Source of the DNA: Alphaproteobacteria bacterium | Lineage (GTDB): Bacteria; Pseudomonadota; Alphaproteobacteria; Micavibrionales; Micavibrionaceae | Reading direction: 5' to 3' | Assembly (NCBI GenBank): GCA_030639165.1 | Contig: DAOWDF010000020.1 | Span: forward strand, 1 to 11,841 | DNA length: 11,841 nt | Shown: positions 1 through 6,728 of the stretch, one piece after another | Position numbering within the stretch: the stretch's first letter is position 1 | Layout of the letters: each line of letters starts with the position of its first letter | The notes under the pieces: model-generated | What the model saw: only the letters and a program-made list of their open reading frames with translations | What the model was told of the DNA's origin: nothing | The model's database searches: none | Position numbers and translations under genes: made by a program

Positions 1-498
1 GTTAGTTAAGGAATATAATAGACTTATTTCCGCTTCGCCTTCTGCCGTTGTCCCATCTGTTGGCGTAAGTGCCGAGTAATTATCAAGGGCTAATGCAGAT
101 ATACCGCCCAGCACAACTTTCAATAAAAGGTAAGTTGCTATGCCAGCTTGTAAGCACTTCTTTTTACTCATAGTGCCAAGATATGGGTATGGCTTATCAT
201 CGGACTCTAGTATCGGTACGGCTCGTCCCCATATAAAGATAGCCTCTCGATACAAGACGTATCGAATAAGCCCAACAACAAACGCAGCCTCCACAATAAA
301 GCTCGGCATAGAAATCAAGCCCTGACGCAAGTAATGCTCTTGCGCACCTAATACGAATATACCCAAAAAGCATGCTACTTTTACGAATAGGACAGGCACA
401 GCCACGCGTGATAAATAAGCTCTATCACGCCATGTTATCTCATAGCCCTTAGCTGCTGCATCTATAAAATCAAAACTTGCCATTTTAGTATTTTTCAT
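1..498 (-). CDS. Membrane protein of unknown function, 3' end cut by window edge
   Basis: An open frame runs from an ATG at 498 to the left edge with no stop, so at least 166 residues are visible and the C-terminus is missing. A second in-frame ATG lies at 483 (protein then begins MASFDFIDAAAKGYEITWRD). Neither start has a clear Shine-Dalgarno sequence, and an in-frame TAA at 507-505 rules out anything longer. Numbered from the ATG at 483, there are three hydrophobic stretches at about residues 28-47, 59-79 and 110-133. They are separated by a short polar loop (GAQEHYLRQG) and a longer, probably cytoplasmic loop (WGRAVPILESDDKPYPY, then a KKK patch). The last visible part is acidic and threonine-rich. 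I do not recognise the family. It is divergently oriented to ctaA, and the palindromic element at 502-591 lies in its leader. It is real coding sequence in my view because the frame is open throughout and encodes plausible membrane topology. Confidence 0.75.
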   Translation of the reverse strand, partial: MKNTKMASFDFIDAAAKGYEITWRDRAYLSRVAVPVLFVKVACFLGIFVLGAQEHYLRQGLISMPSFIVEAAFVVGLIRYVLYREAIFIWGRAVPILESDDKPYPYLGTMSKKKCLQAGIATYLLLKVVLGGISALALDNYSALTPTDGTTAEGEAEISLLYSLTN

Positions 499-501
499 TT
501 C

Positions 502-591
502 TATTTACACGTCGTTATCTTTCGGTCTCATAAAATTCACGTAGGCAAACTACGCTAAAATTTTAATCGCCTCGGCTGCCTAGTGTAAATA
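502..591. repeat. Palindromic intergenic element with 9-bp terminal inverted repeats
   Basis: The ends are perfect inverted repeats: TATTTACAC at 502-510 and GTGTAAATA at 583-591. In the middle is a perfect hairpin, CGTAG (540-544), loop GCAAA, CTACG (550-554), flanked by complementary AAAATT and AATTTT tracts. The layout resembles the small palindromic repeats scattered in alphaproteobacterial genomes, but only one clear copy is present here. Transcribed on the minus strand it would form the leader of the membrane protein gene. Confidence 0.5.
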
Positions 592-695
592 AAAAGCAAA
601 AACACTAAAATATACTCTCAGTTTTATAACCGTGATATATAATAGGAACAATCTGGTGATGACGCAATAAATTTAACCAATGATAATGATATAAC

Positions 696-1730
696 ATGAA
701 TAGTAACAACATAGAAAAGCATCTGAAAATAATCTCTAACTGGCTGTTTTTTTGCTGCTTTAGTGTTTTTTGCATGATTATAGTCGGAGCCATAACCCGC
801 CTCAGTGGATCGGGACTTTCTATTGTTGAGTGGGAGCCGTTAATGGGCGCTATTCCACCATTAAACGAAGAAGAGTGGCAACGCGTTTTCGAGATGTATA
901 AATCCTCACCTGAATATCAGAAGAAAAATTTCTGGATGGAGATATCGGATTTTAAATCAATATTTTTCTGGGAGTGGTTTCATCGCTTACTAGGGCGATT
1001 AATCGGAGTTTTCTACGCTCTACCCTTCATATTTTTCCTTATCAAAGGTTGGGTGCCAAAAGGCTTTAAGATCAAATTATTTGCAGCGTTTTTAATGGGC
1101 GGCGCGCAAGGTTTTATGGGCTGGTATATGGTTAAAAGCGGGCTAGTGGATATGCCAGCCGTATCGCATTATCGCTTGGCTGCACATCTATCGCTAGCCC
1201 TTTTGATCTATGGATACATGTTGTGGCTGGGTTTAAGGTTGCGTAATTTTGGCAGTGAAATTACGGATAAAGATAATCGTAAGTTACAAATTCATGGCCT
1301 CGTAACATTAGCAGCAATCATTGTAACTATTCTATGGGGAGCGTTCACAGCAGGCCTTGATGCAGGCCTTATATATAATGAAACTTTCCCTAAAATGGGT
1401 GCCACATGGTTTCCTGAGGAGCTATGGTTTCATAAACCTTTATGGCTCAATTTCTTTGAAAACCACGCTAGCGTGCAGTTTACCCATCGCTGGGTAGCAA
1501 TTATAACATTACTTATAACTTTAAGTTTTTGTGCGCATGGCATAATGAAGCAGCGTAACGGCCTTTATTTCTCGATATTAGCCGCAGTCATATTCATTCA
1601 GGTAGGACTTGGAATTGCTACATTATTATCTGGAGTATCTCTGCCACTAGCAGTCATGCATCAAGGTGGAGCCGTTATTTTACTCACTCTGATAATATCC
1701 GTAATATACAAGATTAGATATAGTACCTAA
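696..1730 (+). CDS. ctaA: Heme A synthase (CtaA/COX15 family)
   Basis: This inner-membrane enzyme oxidises the C8 methyl group of heme O to a formyl group, giving heme A for aa3-type cytochrome oxidase. The 344-residue length fits the alphaproteobacterial/mitochondrial COX15 type. Four conserved histidines, expected as heme ligands, are visible: His96 (WFHRLLGR), His164 (LAAHLSLA), His264 (QFTHRWVA) and His322 (VMHQGGA). The signature GAITRLSGSGLSIVEWEP at residues 31-48 follows the first membrane segment. About eight hydrophobic segments are present, arranged as two similar four-helix halves. The Shine-Dalgarno sequence is weak. A TATAAT at 638-643 is a possible -10 box but has no good -35 partner. 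The region just before the start (680-694) holds a half match to a Fur palindrome. It stands alone; no ctaB or oxidase subunit gene is adjacent. Its stop overlaps the convergent gene by 4 nt. Confidence 0.96.
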   Translation: MNSNNIEKHLKIISNWLFFCCFSVFCMIIVGAITRLSGSGLSIVEWEPLMGAIPPLNEEEWQRVFEMYKSSPEYQKKNFWMEISDFKSIFFWEWFHRLLGRLIGVFYALPFIFFLIKGWVPKGFKIKLFAAFLMGGAQGFMGWYMVKSGLVDMPAVSHYRLAAHLSLALLIYGYMLWLGLRLRNFGSEITDKDNRKLQIHGLVTLAAIIVTILWGAFTAGLDAGLIYNETFPKMGATWFPEELWFHKPLWLNFFENHASVQFTHRWVAIITLLITLSFCAHGIMKQRNGLYFSILAAVIFIQVGLGIATLLSGVSLPLAVMHQGGAVILLTLIISVIYKIRYST

Positions 1731-2617
1731 GCGCTAGGGCTAGATGCGGTATTGAATAAAATAGTATAAATGCCGCTTTTTATTTCTTCAGGTGGCTTTT
1801 CTACCGCATCTTGTGCGGGCTTTATCTTTTTCTTCTGGCCAAATATTGATGGTGCGGAAGCGGCAGGATCTTTACCAAGTTTTGAGGCTGTATCATCATC
1901 TTTTTTGCTAAATATAGAAGCCGTAGCATCTTCTTTAAGCTCTTCCGATATTACAGGCGTATCAGTTTTAATTGGCTCAATCGCGGGAGGCGTATCAACA
2001 CCTGCTTTTGATAACTCTTCAGGTGGCTTTGGGGTCTCTTGAAATTTATTATCAGGTTGGCTATCTGGTGATTTCTTGGGAGTGTTGTCTGAGGCTGCTG
2101 GTGTTTCTTTAGTTTCCAGACTTTCGGAAGCCTCTTTTCGCTTTTCTGATACATCCTCACGTGCAGACTTTATTTTTTCCAAAGATCCAGCGCGCACACG
2201 TTCTATAATGTTATCTAAATATAGTAGGCTGGCAATATAGGGGCCATATAAATCAATCACGCTTTCTACATAGTCAGTTTGCAACGAGCCATCATCGATG
2301 CTTTTTTCTTTAAGTTCTGCAATGGTTTGTTTAAGAGATATCCGTATCTCGCCAGCTTCCGCTTCTAGCTCAATACGTAAATCGTGATCTTGGATGCCAT
2401 CATTATCATAGGCAATAAGTTGTTCGCCAAATATATATTCTGCAACTTTTGGCCATTTGGATCTAAATTTGTTTCTTCCGCTAGAGTTGGAGCGAATATA
2501 TAGTAAATTCAGATCAGCAGATATATTTGGTAATTCCTCACTAAACACCACTAAGCCACCAGCCTGTTGCATTGTGCTACTATCTTTGGACTCTAGTTTT
2601 TGCGCAGGATTTGACAT
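1727..2617 (-). CDS. Hypothetical hydrophilic protein with disordered Pro/Glu/Lys-rich C-terminal half
   Basis: A 296-residue protein with no signal peptide or membrane segment, hence probably cytoplasmic. The start is supported by an AGGGTGG Shine-Dalgarno sequence about 7 nt upstream. Residues 1-150 look folded, with mixed hydrophobic and charged sequence (GGLVVFSEELPNISADLNLL, a basic RNKFRSKWPKV patch, then helices). Residues 150-270 are low-complexity, rich in Glu, Lys, Pro, Ser and Asp, and likely disordered. Two short matching motifs occur in this tail, SIFSKKDDD and SIFGQKKKI. The last ~15 residues (SGIYTILFNTASSPSA) become hydrophobic again, which could be a docking peptide. I do not recognise a family. 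It lies 82 bp downstream of the FTR1 permease on the same strand, so readthrough from the iron operon is possible, but nothing in the protein suggests an iron role. Confidence 0.8.
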   Translation of the reverse strand: MSNPAQKLESKDSSTMQQAGGLVVFSEELPNISADLNLLYIRSNSSGRNKFRSKWPKVAEYIFGEQLIAYDNDGIQDHDLRIELEAEAGEIRISLKQTIAELKEKSIDDGSLQTDYVESVIDLYGPYIASLLYLDNIIERVRAGSLEKIKSAREDVSEKRKEASESLETKETPAASDNTPKKSPDSQPDNKFQETPKPPEELSKAGVDTPPAIEPIKTDTPVISEELKEDATASIFSKKDDDTASKLGKDPAASAPSIFGQKKKIKPAQDAVEKPPEEIKSGIYTILFNTASSPSA

Positions 2618-2699
2618 ATCAAACCACCCTAATTAATATGATTATAAAAGCATAACATAATGCCACACTTATTTCTAATATATCATCCTTAAGAACAGT

Positions 2700-3521
2700 T
2701 TAAGATTTTTTAATTTCCACCTGTCTTCCAACATAATTATAGGCAATCCCTATAATTATCAGAACGCTTACATATACTGAGGCTTCCATTCCTGATGGGC
2801 GCGGCGTATAGCCAATTAACACACCTAATGTTTTGCCTATGAAGCCATGCCCAGAAATTATCCATGATGTATCCCAAATCTGCGTCGAGAGCGCAGGCAG
2901 TACATTTGCAGCGATCAATAAATTAGCCCCGCTGGCGGCCATTCCCGCGCAGAGTACAATCAGCATCCAGCTGGTTACAGTAAATAGATGTCTCTTTACT
3001 GTTTTTAATAAGCCAAAATAGAGCATAGTGCCAACTATTGCGCCGCCAATTGCTCCTATAATACCGCCCATTATTATCTCACTTATAGTGATGGCTCCAG
3101 ACGCGCCCATACTATAGGTGAAAAGCACAATCTCCGCACCTTCTCTAAAGGTGGCCAGTGCGATAACGCCAACTAATACATAGAAAGATTTATTGCCTGC
3201 TATGACATCCTGACCAACTGCATTCAAGTTTTTGGCCATGTTACGCCCGTGGACTTTCATCCATATGACTGTCCAGCCAATAAATATCGCTGCTATGAAC
3301 ATGATAATGGCGTGGAATACTTCTTGCCCGACACCATCAATTGCCGCAGATATAGTGTCAGTAAAGAATGCTATAGCAATAGAGCCAGCTATACCTATAG
3401 CAAGCCCTGTAACCGCCAGAATACCTCGCTGTGGCAAGCCTTTGGTTGCTGCCATAACGATGCCAAGCACAAGGGCGATTTCTAAAATTTCACGAAAAAC
3501 AATAGTCGCAGTCGAAAACAT
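2700..3521 (-). CDS. FTR1/EfeU-family iron permease
   Basis: An inner-membrane permease of the FTR1 (oxidase-dependent iron transporter) family that moves iron into the cytoplasm. The 273-residue length and about seven hydrophobic segments match EfeU/FtrC-type proteins. Both diagnostic REXXE motifs, which bind iron in the translocation path, are present: REILE at residues 10-14 in the first helix and REGAE at 126-130 in the fourth. The C-terminus is short and basic (VEIKKS). It is the second gene of an operon; the upstream cupredoxin gene ends 26 bp before its ATG, so both should be transcribed from the Fur-controlled promoter at about 4300. There is no EfeB-type peroxidase nearby, so this looks like a reduced two-component version or a relative of the FtrABCD system whose other parts lie elsewhere. 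Exact subfamily is uncertain, so no symbol is given. Confidence 0.93.
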   Translation of the reverse strand: MFSTATIVFREILEIALVLGIVMAATKGLPQRGILAVTGLAIGIAGSIAIAFFTDTISAAIDGVGQEVFHAIIMFIAAIFIGWTVIWMKVHGRNMAKNLNAVGQDVIAGNKSFYVLVGVIALATFREGAEIVLFTYSMGASGAITISEIIMGGIIGAIGGAIVGTMLYFGLLKTVKRHLFTVTSWMLIVLCAGMAASGANLLIAANVLPALSTQIWDTSWIISGHGFIGKTLGVLIGYTPRPSGMEASVYVSVLIIIGIAYNYVGRQVEIKKS

Positions 3522-3547
3522 GTCTCAATAACTTTCTTTAGTTTACT

Positions 3548-4273
3548 CTACTGAGCAATAATATAGCCATTAGCGCTATCCATATTAAACTCACCAAAAT
3601 AGTGATATTTGCCAGCCTTTAGGGGGCCTATAAATATAGTGGCTTTTTTATTTCCTGAAATAATCTTCTCACGATTAAGATCATAGCTCTCAAACTCTTC
3701 TGGAGTAGGGTCTTGATTATCGATGATCAATTTTATCTTTTGACCAGCAGGAACAATAAGCTCTTCTGGTGAGAATTTATGATCTTTTATAACGATCTCA
3801 TAAAACTCTTTTTTCTCTATTTTCACTGTTTCGTTACTATCTATATCATCAAAAGCTTTGGTGAGTTTTATAAACCATTCACGGGTTTTGGCTTCCTCTT
3901 TTTTCTCGGAGGCAAAATGAATTGCCTGAACAGTTTCATCTAATGCATCCAGTTTATTATCAGTAACCGCCTTATCTGCGCGTAATCTATCAATAGCAGC
4001 CTCAAGGCTATAGCTGCTTACATGTATGGCTTCAATACCATGGAATTCAATTTTAGATCCGTATTCTGGGTCTTTATTTATGCGTTCCATAGTTTCTAGG
4101 GTGTCCGCAATTTTTGCTATTTCCTTATCTAAAACATCAAGAGCTTCTTCTGTTGTTTCAATATTTTGTGCTTCATAATGCTGAACTATTGGCTGTTCAT
4201 TTTGTGAATTTGCATGGGATATAAACCCTAAGCTAATAACTGTAATGCTTAACGCAAGTGTAATTTTTTTCAT
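3548..4273 (-). CDS. Exported iron-uptake cupredoxin protein with N-terminal helical domain
   Basis: A 241-residue periplasmic protein. Residues 1-23 are a signal peptide (MKKITLALSITVISLGF, likely cleaved near HANS). Residues ~40-135 are predicted helical, with an IHVSSYSLEAAIDRL...VQAIHFASE pattern that reminds me of the DUF6746 family; that link is from memory. Residues ~157-241 form a cupredoxin-like domain: FSPEELIVPAG (167-177), NQDPTPEEFESYDLNREK (186-203), GPLKAGKYHYFGEFNMD (216-232). It has no cysteine, and acidic residues sit where blue-copper proteins have Cys/His ligands, as in the EfeO/FtrB cupredoxins that work with FTR1 permeases. It probably presents iron to the permease encoded 26 bp downstream. 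The ATG at 4273 is chosen because GAAGG lies about 8 nt upstream and the signal peptide starts there. A TTG at 4288 would add five residues (MKVIL) without a ribosome site. Confidence 0.88.
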   Translation of the reverse strand: MKKITLALSITVISLGFISHANSQNEQPIVQHYEAQNIETTEEALDVLDKEIAKIADTLETMERINKDPEYGSKIEFHGIEAIHVSSYSLEAAIDRLRADKAVTDNKLDALDETVQAIHFASEKKEEAKTREWFIKLTKAFDDIDSNETVKIEKKEFYEIVIKDHKFSPEELIVPAGQKIKLIIDNQDPTPEEFESYDLNREKIISGNKKATIFIGPLKAGKYHYFGEFNMDSANGYIIAQ

Positions 4274-4300
4274 TAGTATGACCTTCAATACTTTCCTAAT

Positions 4301-4315
4301 TGATAATGATTATCA
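4301..4315. promoter_or_regulatory. Fur-type operator in front of the iron-uptake operon
   Basis: TGATAATGATTATCA is a perfect 7-1-7 palindrome identical to the classical Fur consensus TGATAATNATTATCA. It lies 28 bp upstream of the cupredoxin ATG, within the expected promoter of the minus-strand operon, so iron-bound Fur should repress it. The match extends rightward (…TCATT) toward the 19-bp form. The ffs promoter is about 80 bp away and is probably not affected. Confidence 0.88.
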
Positions 4316-4392
4316 TTTACTATCATATATAATAATTAAAGCAAGTGAGTATAGTGCCAAATGCCAATTATTTTCAGTAATTGTAAAAAACC

Positions 4393-4421
4393 TTGCATAT
4401 ATTAGCCTATAAGCATATAAA
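4393..4421 (+). promoter_or_regulatory. Sigma-70-type promoter of the SRP RNA gene
   Basis: TTGCAT (4393-4398) and TATAAA (4416-4421) are separated by exactly 17 bp. A start six to seven nt after the -10 box falls at about 4428, the first base of the terminal stem of the RNA. The agreement of promoter spacing and RNA end supports both calls. Confidence 0.65.
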
Positions 4422-4427
4422 AGCAGC

Positions 4428-4519
4428 GGAAAGTTGGTGCGGGCGATGCCTCGCTTGTAATTGGTCAGGTTCGAAAGAAAGCAGCCAACAACGAATTTTC
4501 GGGTCGTATTCAACTTTCC
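4428..4519 (+). ncRNA. ffs: Signal recognition particle RNA (4.5S-type, bacterial small form)
   Basis: The RNA pairs with Ffh to form the SRP, which carries ribosomes making membrane proteins to FtsY. The conserved domain IV hairpin is visible: stem TGG (4462-4464) with CCA (4485-4487), asymmetric loop halves TCAGG and AGCAG, inner stem TTC/GAA and a GAAA tetraloop at 4473-4476. This is the same plan as GGTCAGG...GGAA...AGCAGCC in E. coli 4.5S RNA. The ends close with a perfect 9-bp stem, GGAAAGTTG (4428-4436) with CAACTTTCC (4511-4519). The segments GCCTCGCTT before and CGAATTTTCGGGTCGT after the hairpin are typical of alphaproteobacterial SRP RNAs. The length of about 92-98 nt fits the short form. 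The pairing may extend to 4425/4522 past one mismatch. Confidence 0.93.
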
Positions 4520-4530
4520 ACTTCCATATT

Positions 4531-4565
4531 TAGCTTATAAGCACTGGTATTCTGGCTTATAGCTA
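4531..4565. repeat. Imperfect inverted repeat between ffs and the groESL promoter
   Basis: TAGCTTATAAGC (4531-4542) and GCTTATAGCTA (4555-4565) pair with one bulged base around a 12-nt spacer. It starts 12 nt after the SRP RNA, so it could end that transcript, although only a broken T-tract (ATTTCTTGT) follows. It also ends 10 bp before the candidate groESL -35 box, so it could instead be an operator. It does not resemble the CIRCE sequence. Confidence 0.4.
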
Positions 4566-4574
4566 ACGAAATTT

Positions 4575-4604
4575 CTTGTATATTTTCTGAACTATCTTTA
4601 TAGA
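4575..4604 (+). promoter_or_regulatory. Candidate groESL promoter
   Basis: CTTG (4575-4578) is followed after 17 nt by CTTTATAG, a partial match to the alphaproteobacterial heat-shock (RpoH) pattern CTTG-N17-CYTATNT. The same region also reads as a modest sigma-70 promoter, TTGTAT (4576-4581), 17 bp, TATAGA (4599-4604). Either gives a leader of about 130 nt before groES, containing small hairpins such as GAAGC (4626-4630) with GCTTC (4640-4644). No CIRCE element is visible. Confidence 0.35.
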
Positions 4605-4740
4605 TGAACGCATTCACAAATGGCTGAAGCGTTTACTGTGCTTCGCCCTGCGTGATGTGGAAGGGGTTTTCCTTAATCTGGCTTGCAAGGGCAGAAGGGG
4701 TAACCTGCTTATTTAACCATAAACTATAGGAGATACGAAA

Positions 4741-5031
4741 ATGAAATTTCGTCCTTTACATGATCGCGTACTTATCCGCCGCGCAGAAGCTGAAACAAAA
4801 ACAGCAGGTGGTATTATTATTCCAGGAACAGCAGAAGAGCAGCCAACAGAAGGCGTAATCATTGCCGTTGGTAATGGTTATGTTAATGATAATGGTGATG
4901 TTCGCGCACTTGACGTTAAAGAAGGTGATAAAGTTATCTTCAAAAAATGGGGTAGCGATGAAATCACTGTTGACGGTGAAGAGCTGCTTGTGATGAAAGA
5001 ATCAGACATTATCGGCGTAATCGCTGCATAA
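4741..5031 (+). CDS. groES: Co-chaperonin GroES
   Basis: The 96-residue heptameric lid of the GroEL chaperonin in the cytoplasm. It starts MKFRPLHDRVLIRR, the standard N-terminal strand. The mobile loop that docks on GroEL spans about residues 17-33 and carries the hydrophobic IIIPG contact (25-29). The roof-loop region NDNGDVRALDVKEGD and the C-terminal strand SDIIGVIAA are intact. AGGAGA at 4728-4733 is a strong ribosome site 7 nt before the ATG. It is the first gene of the groES-groEL operon, 29 bp ahead of groEL, so the two are co-transcribed, probably under heat-shock control. Confidence 0.98.
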   Translation: MKFRPLHDRVLIRRAEAETKTAGGIIIPGTAEEQPTEGVIIAVGNGYVNDNGDVRALDVKEGDKVIFKKWGSDEITVDGEELLVMKESDIIGVIAA

Positions 5032-5060
5032 TTTAATTATAGATATTTAGGAGAATTACT

Positions 5061-6710
5061 ATGGGTGCTAAAGAAGTACTATTCCAAGAAGATGCTCGTG
5101 ATGAGCTATTAAAAGGCGTTGATATTATTGCTAACGCTGTAAAAGTGACATTAGGGCCAAAAGGCCGTAACGTTGTAATCCAGAAATCTTTCGGGGCGCC
5201 TCGCACGACTAAAGACGGTGTGACTGTTGCTAAAGAGATCGAACTTAAAGATGCTCGCCAGAATATCGGCGCACAACTGATCCGTGAAGTAGCTTCAAAA
5301 GCTAATGATCATTCAGGTGACGGTACAACTACTGCTACTGTGCTTGCACAAGCAATCGTTCGTGAAGGCGTTAAGGCTGTTTCTGCTGGACGTAATCCAA
5401 TGGATCTAAAACGCGGTATCGACAAAGCTGTTATCGCAGTTGTTGAAGACATCGCATCTCGCGCGAAAAACGTGAAAAGCAATGACGAAATTCGTCAAGT
5501 TGGTACAATCTCTGCTAATGGCGAGAGTGAAATCGGCGAAATGCTTGCAGAAGCTATGGATAAAGTCGGCAATGAAGGCGTTATCACTGTTGAAGAAGCA
5601 AAATCTTTGCACAACGAACTAGAAGTTGTTGAAGGCATGCAGTTTGACCGTGGTTATTTGTCACCTTACTTCATCACAGATGCAGATAAAATGATTTGTG
5701 ATCTTGAAAACCCATACATCTTGCTTCACGAAGCTAAGCTTTCTAACTTGCAAGCAATGCTTCCAATCCTAGAAGCTGTTGTGCAATCAGGCCGTCCACT
5801 TTTGATCGTTGCTGAAGATGTTGAGGGCGAAGCTCTTGCAACTCTAGTTGTGAACAAGCTACGTGGCGGACTAAAAATCGCAGCTGTTAAAGCTATTGGT
5901 TTTGGTGGTCGTAGTAAAGAGATGCTTGAATATATGGGTATCCTAACAGGCGGAACTGTAGTTTCCGAAGATCTTGGTATCAAGCTTGAAGAAGTTACAA
6001 TCGATATGCTTGGAACTGCGAAAAAAGTTGCAATCACTAAAGATGAGACTGTTGTTGTTGATGGCGCTGGCGACAAAGCTACTATTGAAGCTCGTTGTAA
6101 GCAAATCCGCACACAAGTTGATGCTACTGAATCTGACTATGATAAAGAAAAATTGCAAGAGCGTTTGGCTAAATTATCAGGCGGCGTTGCTGTTCTTCGC
6201 GTTGGCGGGATCACAGAAGTAGAAGTGAAAGAGCGCAAAGACCGCGTTGATGACGCTTTGCACGCAACTCGCGCAGCCGTTGAAGAAGGCGTTGTTGCTG
6301 GTGGTGGTACTGCACTTCTTTATGCTGGTAAAGCTTTGACTGGCCTTAAAGGTGATAACGAAGATCAAAATGTTGGTATTGAAATTATTATCCGCGCGCT
6401 TCAAGCTCCGATCCGTCAAATCTGCGAAAATGCAGGTGAAGAAGGTTCTGTGATTGTTGGTAAGCTTAATGAGCAAGGTGATCTTAATTATGGTTTCGAC
6501 GCTCAAAAAGGTGAATATACTGACCTTGTTAAGGCTGGAATTATCGACCCTGCTAAAGTAGTGCGTACTGCTCTTCAAGATGCTGCAAGCGTTGCTGGTC
6601 TATTGATCACAACCGAAGCAATTATCACTGATGCTGAAGGCGATGACGCTGGCGCAGCTGGTGCTATGGGCGGAATGGGTGGTATGGGCGGAATGCCTGG
6701 CATGATGTAA
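5061..6710 (+). CDS. groEL: Chaperonin GroEL (60 kDa)
   Basis: A 549-residue subunit of the 14-mer ATP-driven folding chamber. The ATP site is intact: LGPKGRNV (31-38), GDGTTTATVL (86-95) with catalytic Asp87, and Asp398 in RVDDALHATRAAVEEG. The C-terminal GGM-rich tail (MGGMGGMGGMPGMM) is present, so the gene is full length. AGGAGA at 5049-5054 precedes the ATG by 6 nt. In the apical domain, residues 277-291 read KAIGFGGRSKEMLEY where almost all GroELs have KAPGFGDRRKxMLxD. Pro279, Asp283, Arg285 and Asp291 are all changed in one short stretch, while the rest is ordinary. The G+C content and codon choice look higher than in the neighbouring accessory genes, as expected for a highly expressed gene. 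The operon ends at the terminator at 6837-6868. Confidence 0.99.
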   Translation: MGAKEVLFQEDARDELLKGVDIIANAVKVTLGPKGRNVVIQKSFGAPRTTKDGVTVAKEIELKDARQNIGAQLIREVASKANDHSGDGTTTATVLAQAIVREGVKAVSAGRNPMDLKRGIDKAVIAVVEDIASRAKNVKSNDEIRQVGTISANGESEIGEMLAEAMDKVGNEGVITVEEAKSLHNELEVVEGMQFDRGYLSPYFITDADKMICDLENPYILLHEAKLSNLQAMLPILEAVVQSGRPLLIVAEDVEGEALATLVVNKLRGGLKIAAVKAIGFGGRSKEMLEYMGILTGGTVVSEDLGIKLEEVTIDMLGTAKKVAITKDETVVVDGAGDKATIEARCKQIRTQVDATESDYDKEKLQERLAKLSGGVAVLRVGGITEVEVKERKDRVDDALHATRAAVEEGVVAGGGTALLYAGKALTGLKGDNEDQNVGIEIIIRALQAPIRQICENAGEEGSVIVGKLNEQGDLNYGFDAQKGEYTDLVKAGIIDPAKVVRTALQDAASVAGLLITTEAIITDAEGDDAGAAGAMGGMGGMGGMPGMM

Positions 6711-6728
6711 AATAGTTTCCATTGTTTC

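Noticed and set aside
605..793. Minus-strand 62-codon frame overlapping the ctaA start
   Set aside because: It is antisense to the ctaA leader and first membrane segment and has no ribosome site.
1770..2042. Plus-strand 90-codon frame after ctaA
   Set aside because: Antisense to the charged tail of the 1727-2617 gene; its Ser/Gly/Ala richness is the complement of that low-complexity region.
3232..3531. Plus-strand frames across the FTR1 permease gene
   Set aside because: Antisense to a gene with both REXXE motifs; the translation is low in structure and no start signal is present.
4274..4288. TTG at 4288 as the start of the cupredoxin gene
   Set aside because: The ATG at 4273 has a properly spaced GAAGG and starts a typical signal peptide; the extra MKVIL adds nothing.
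4313..4513. Minus-strand 66-codon frame between the cupredoxin gene and groES
   Set aside because: It lies across the SRP RNA gene, overlaps the Fur site, and has no ribosome site or protein-like composition.
4520..4740. CIRCE (HrcA operator) upstream of groES
   Set aside because: No TTAGCACTC or GAGTGCTAA half-site is present; the only inverted repeat here has a different sequence.
5726..6578. Long minus-strand frames antisense to groEL
   Set aside because: They mirror the codon pattern of the strongly supported groEL frame and have Ser/Thr/Phe-rich composition with no ribosome sites.
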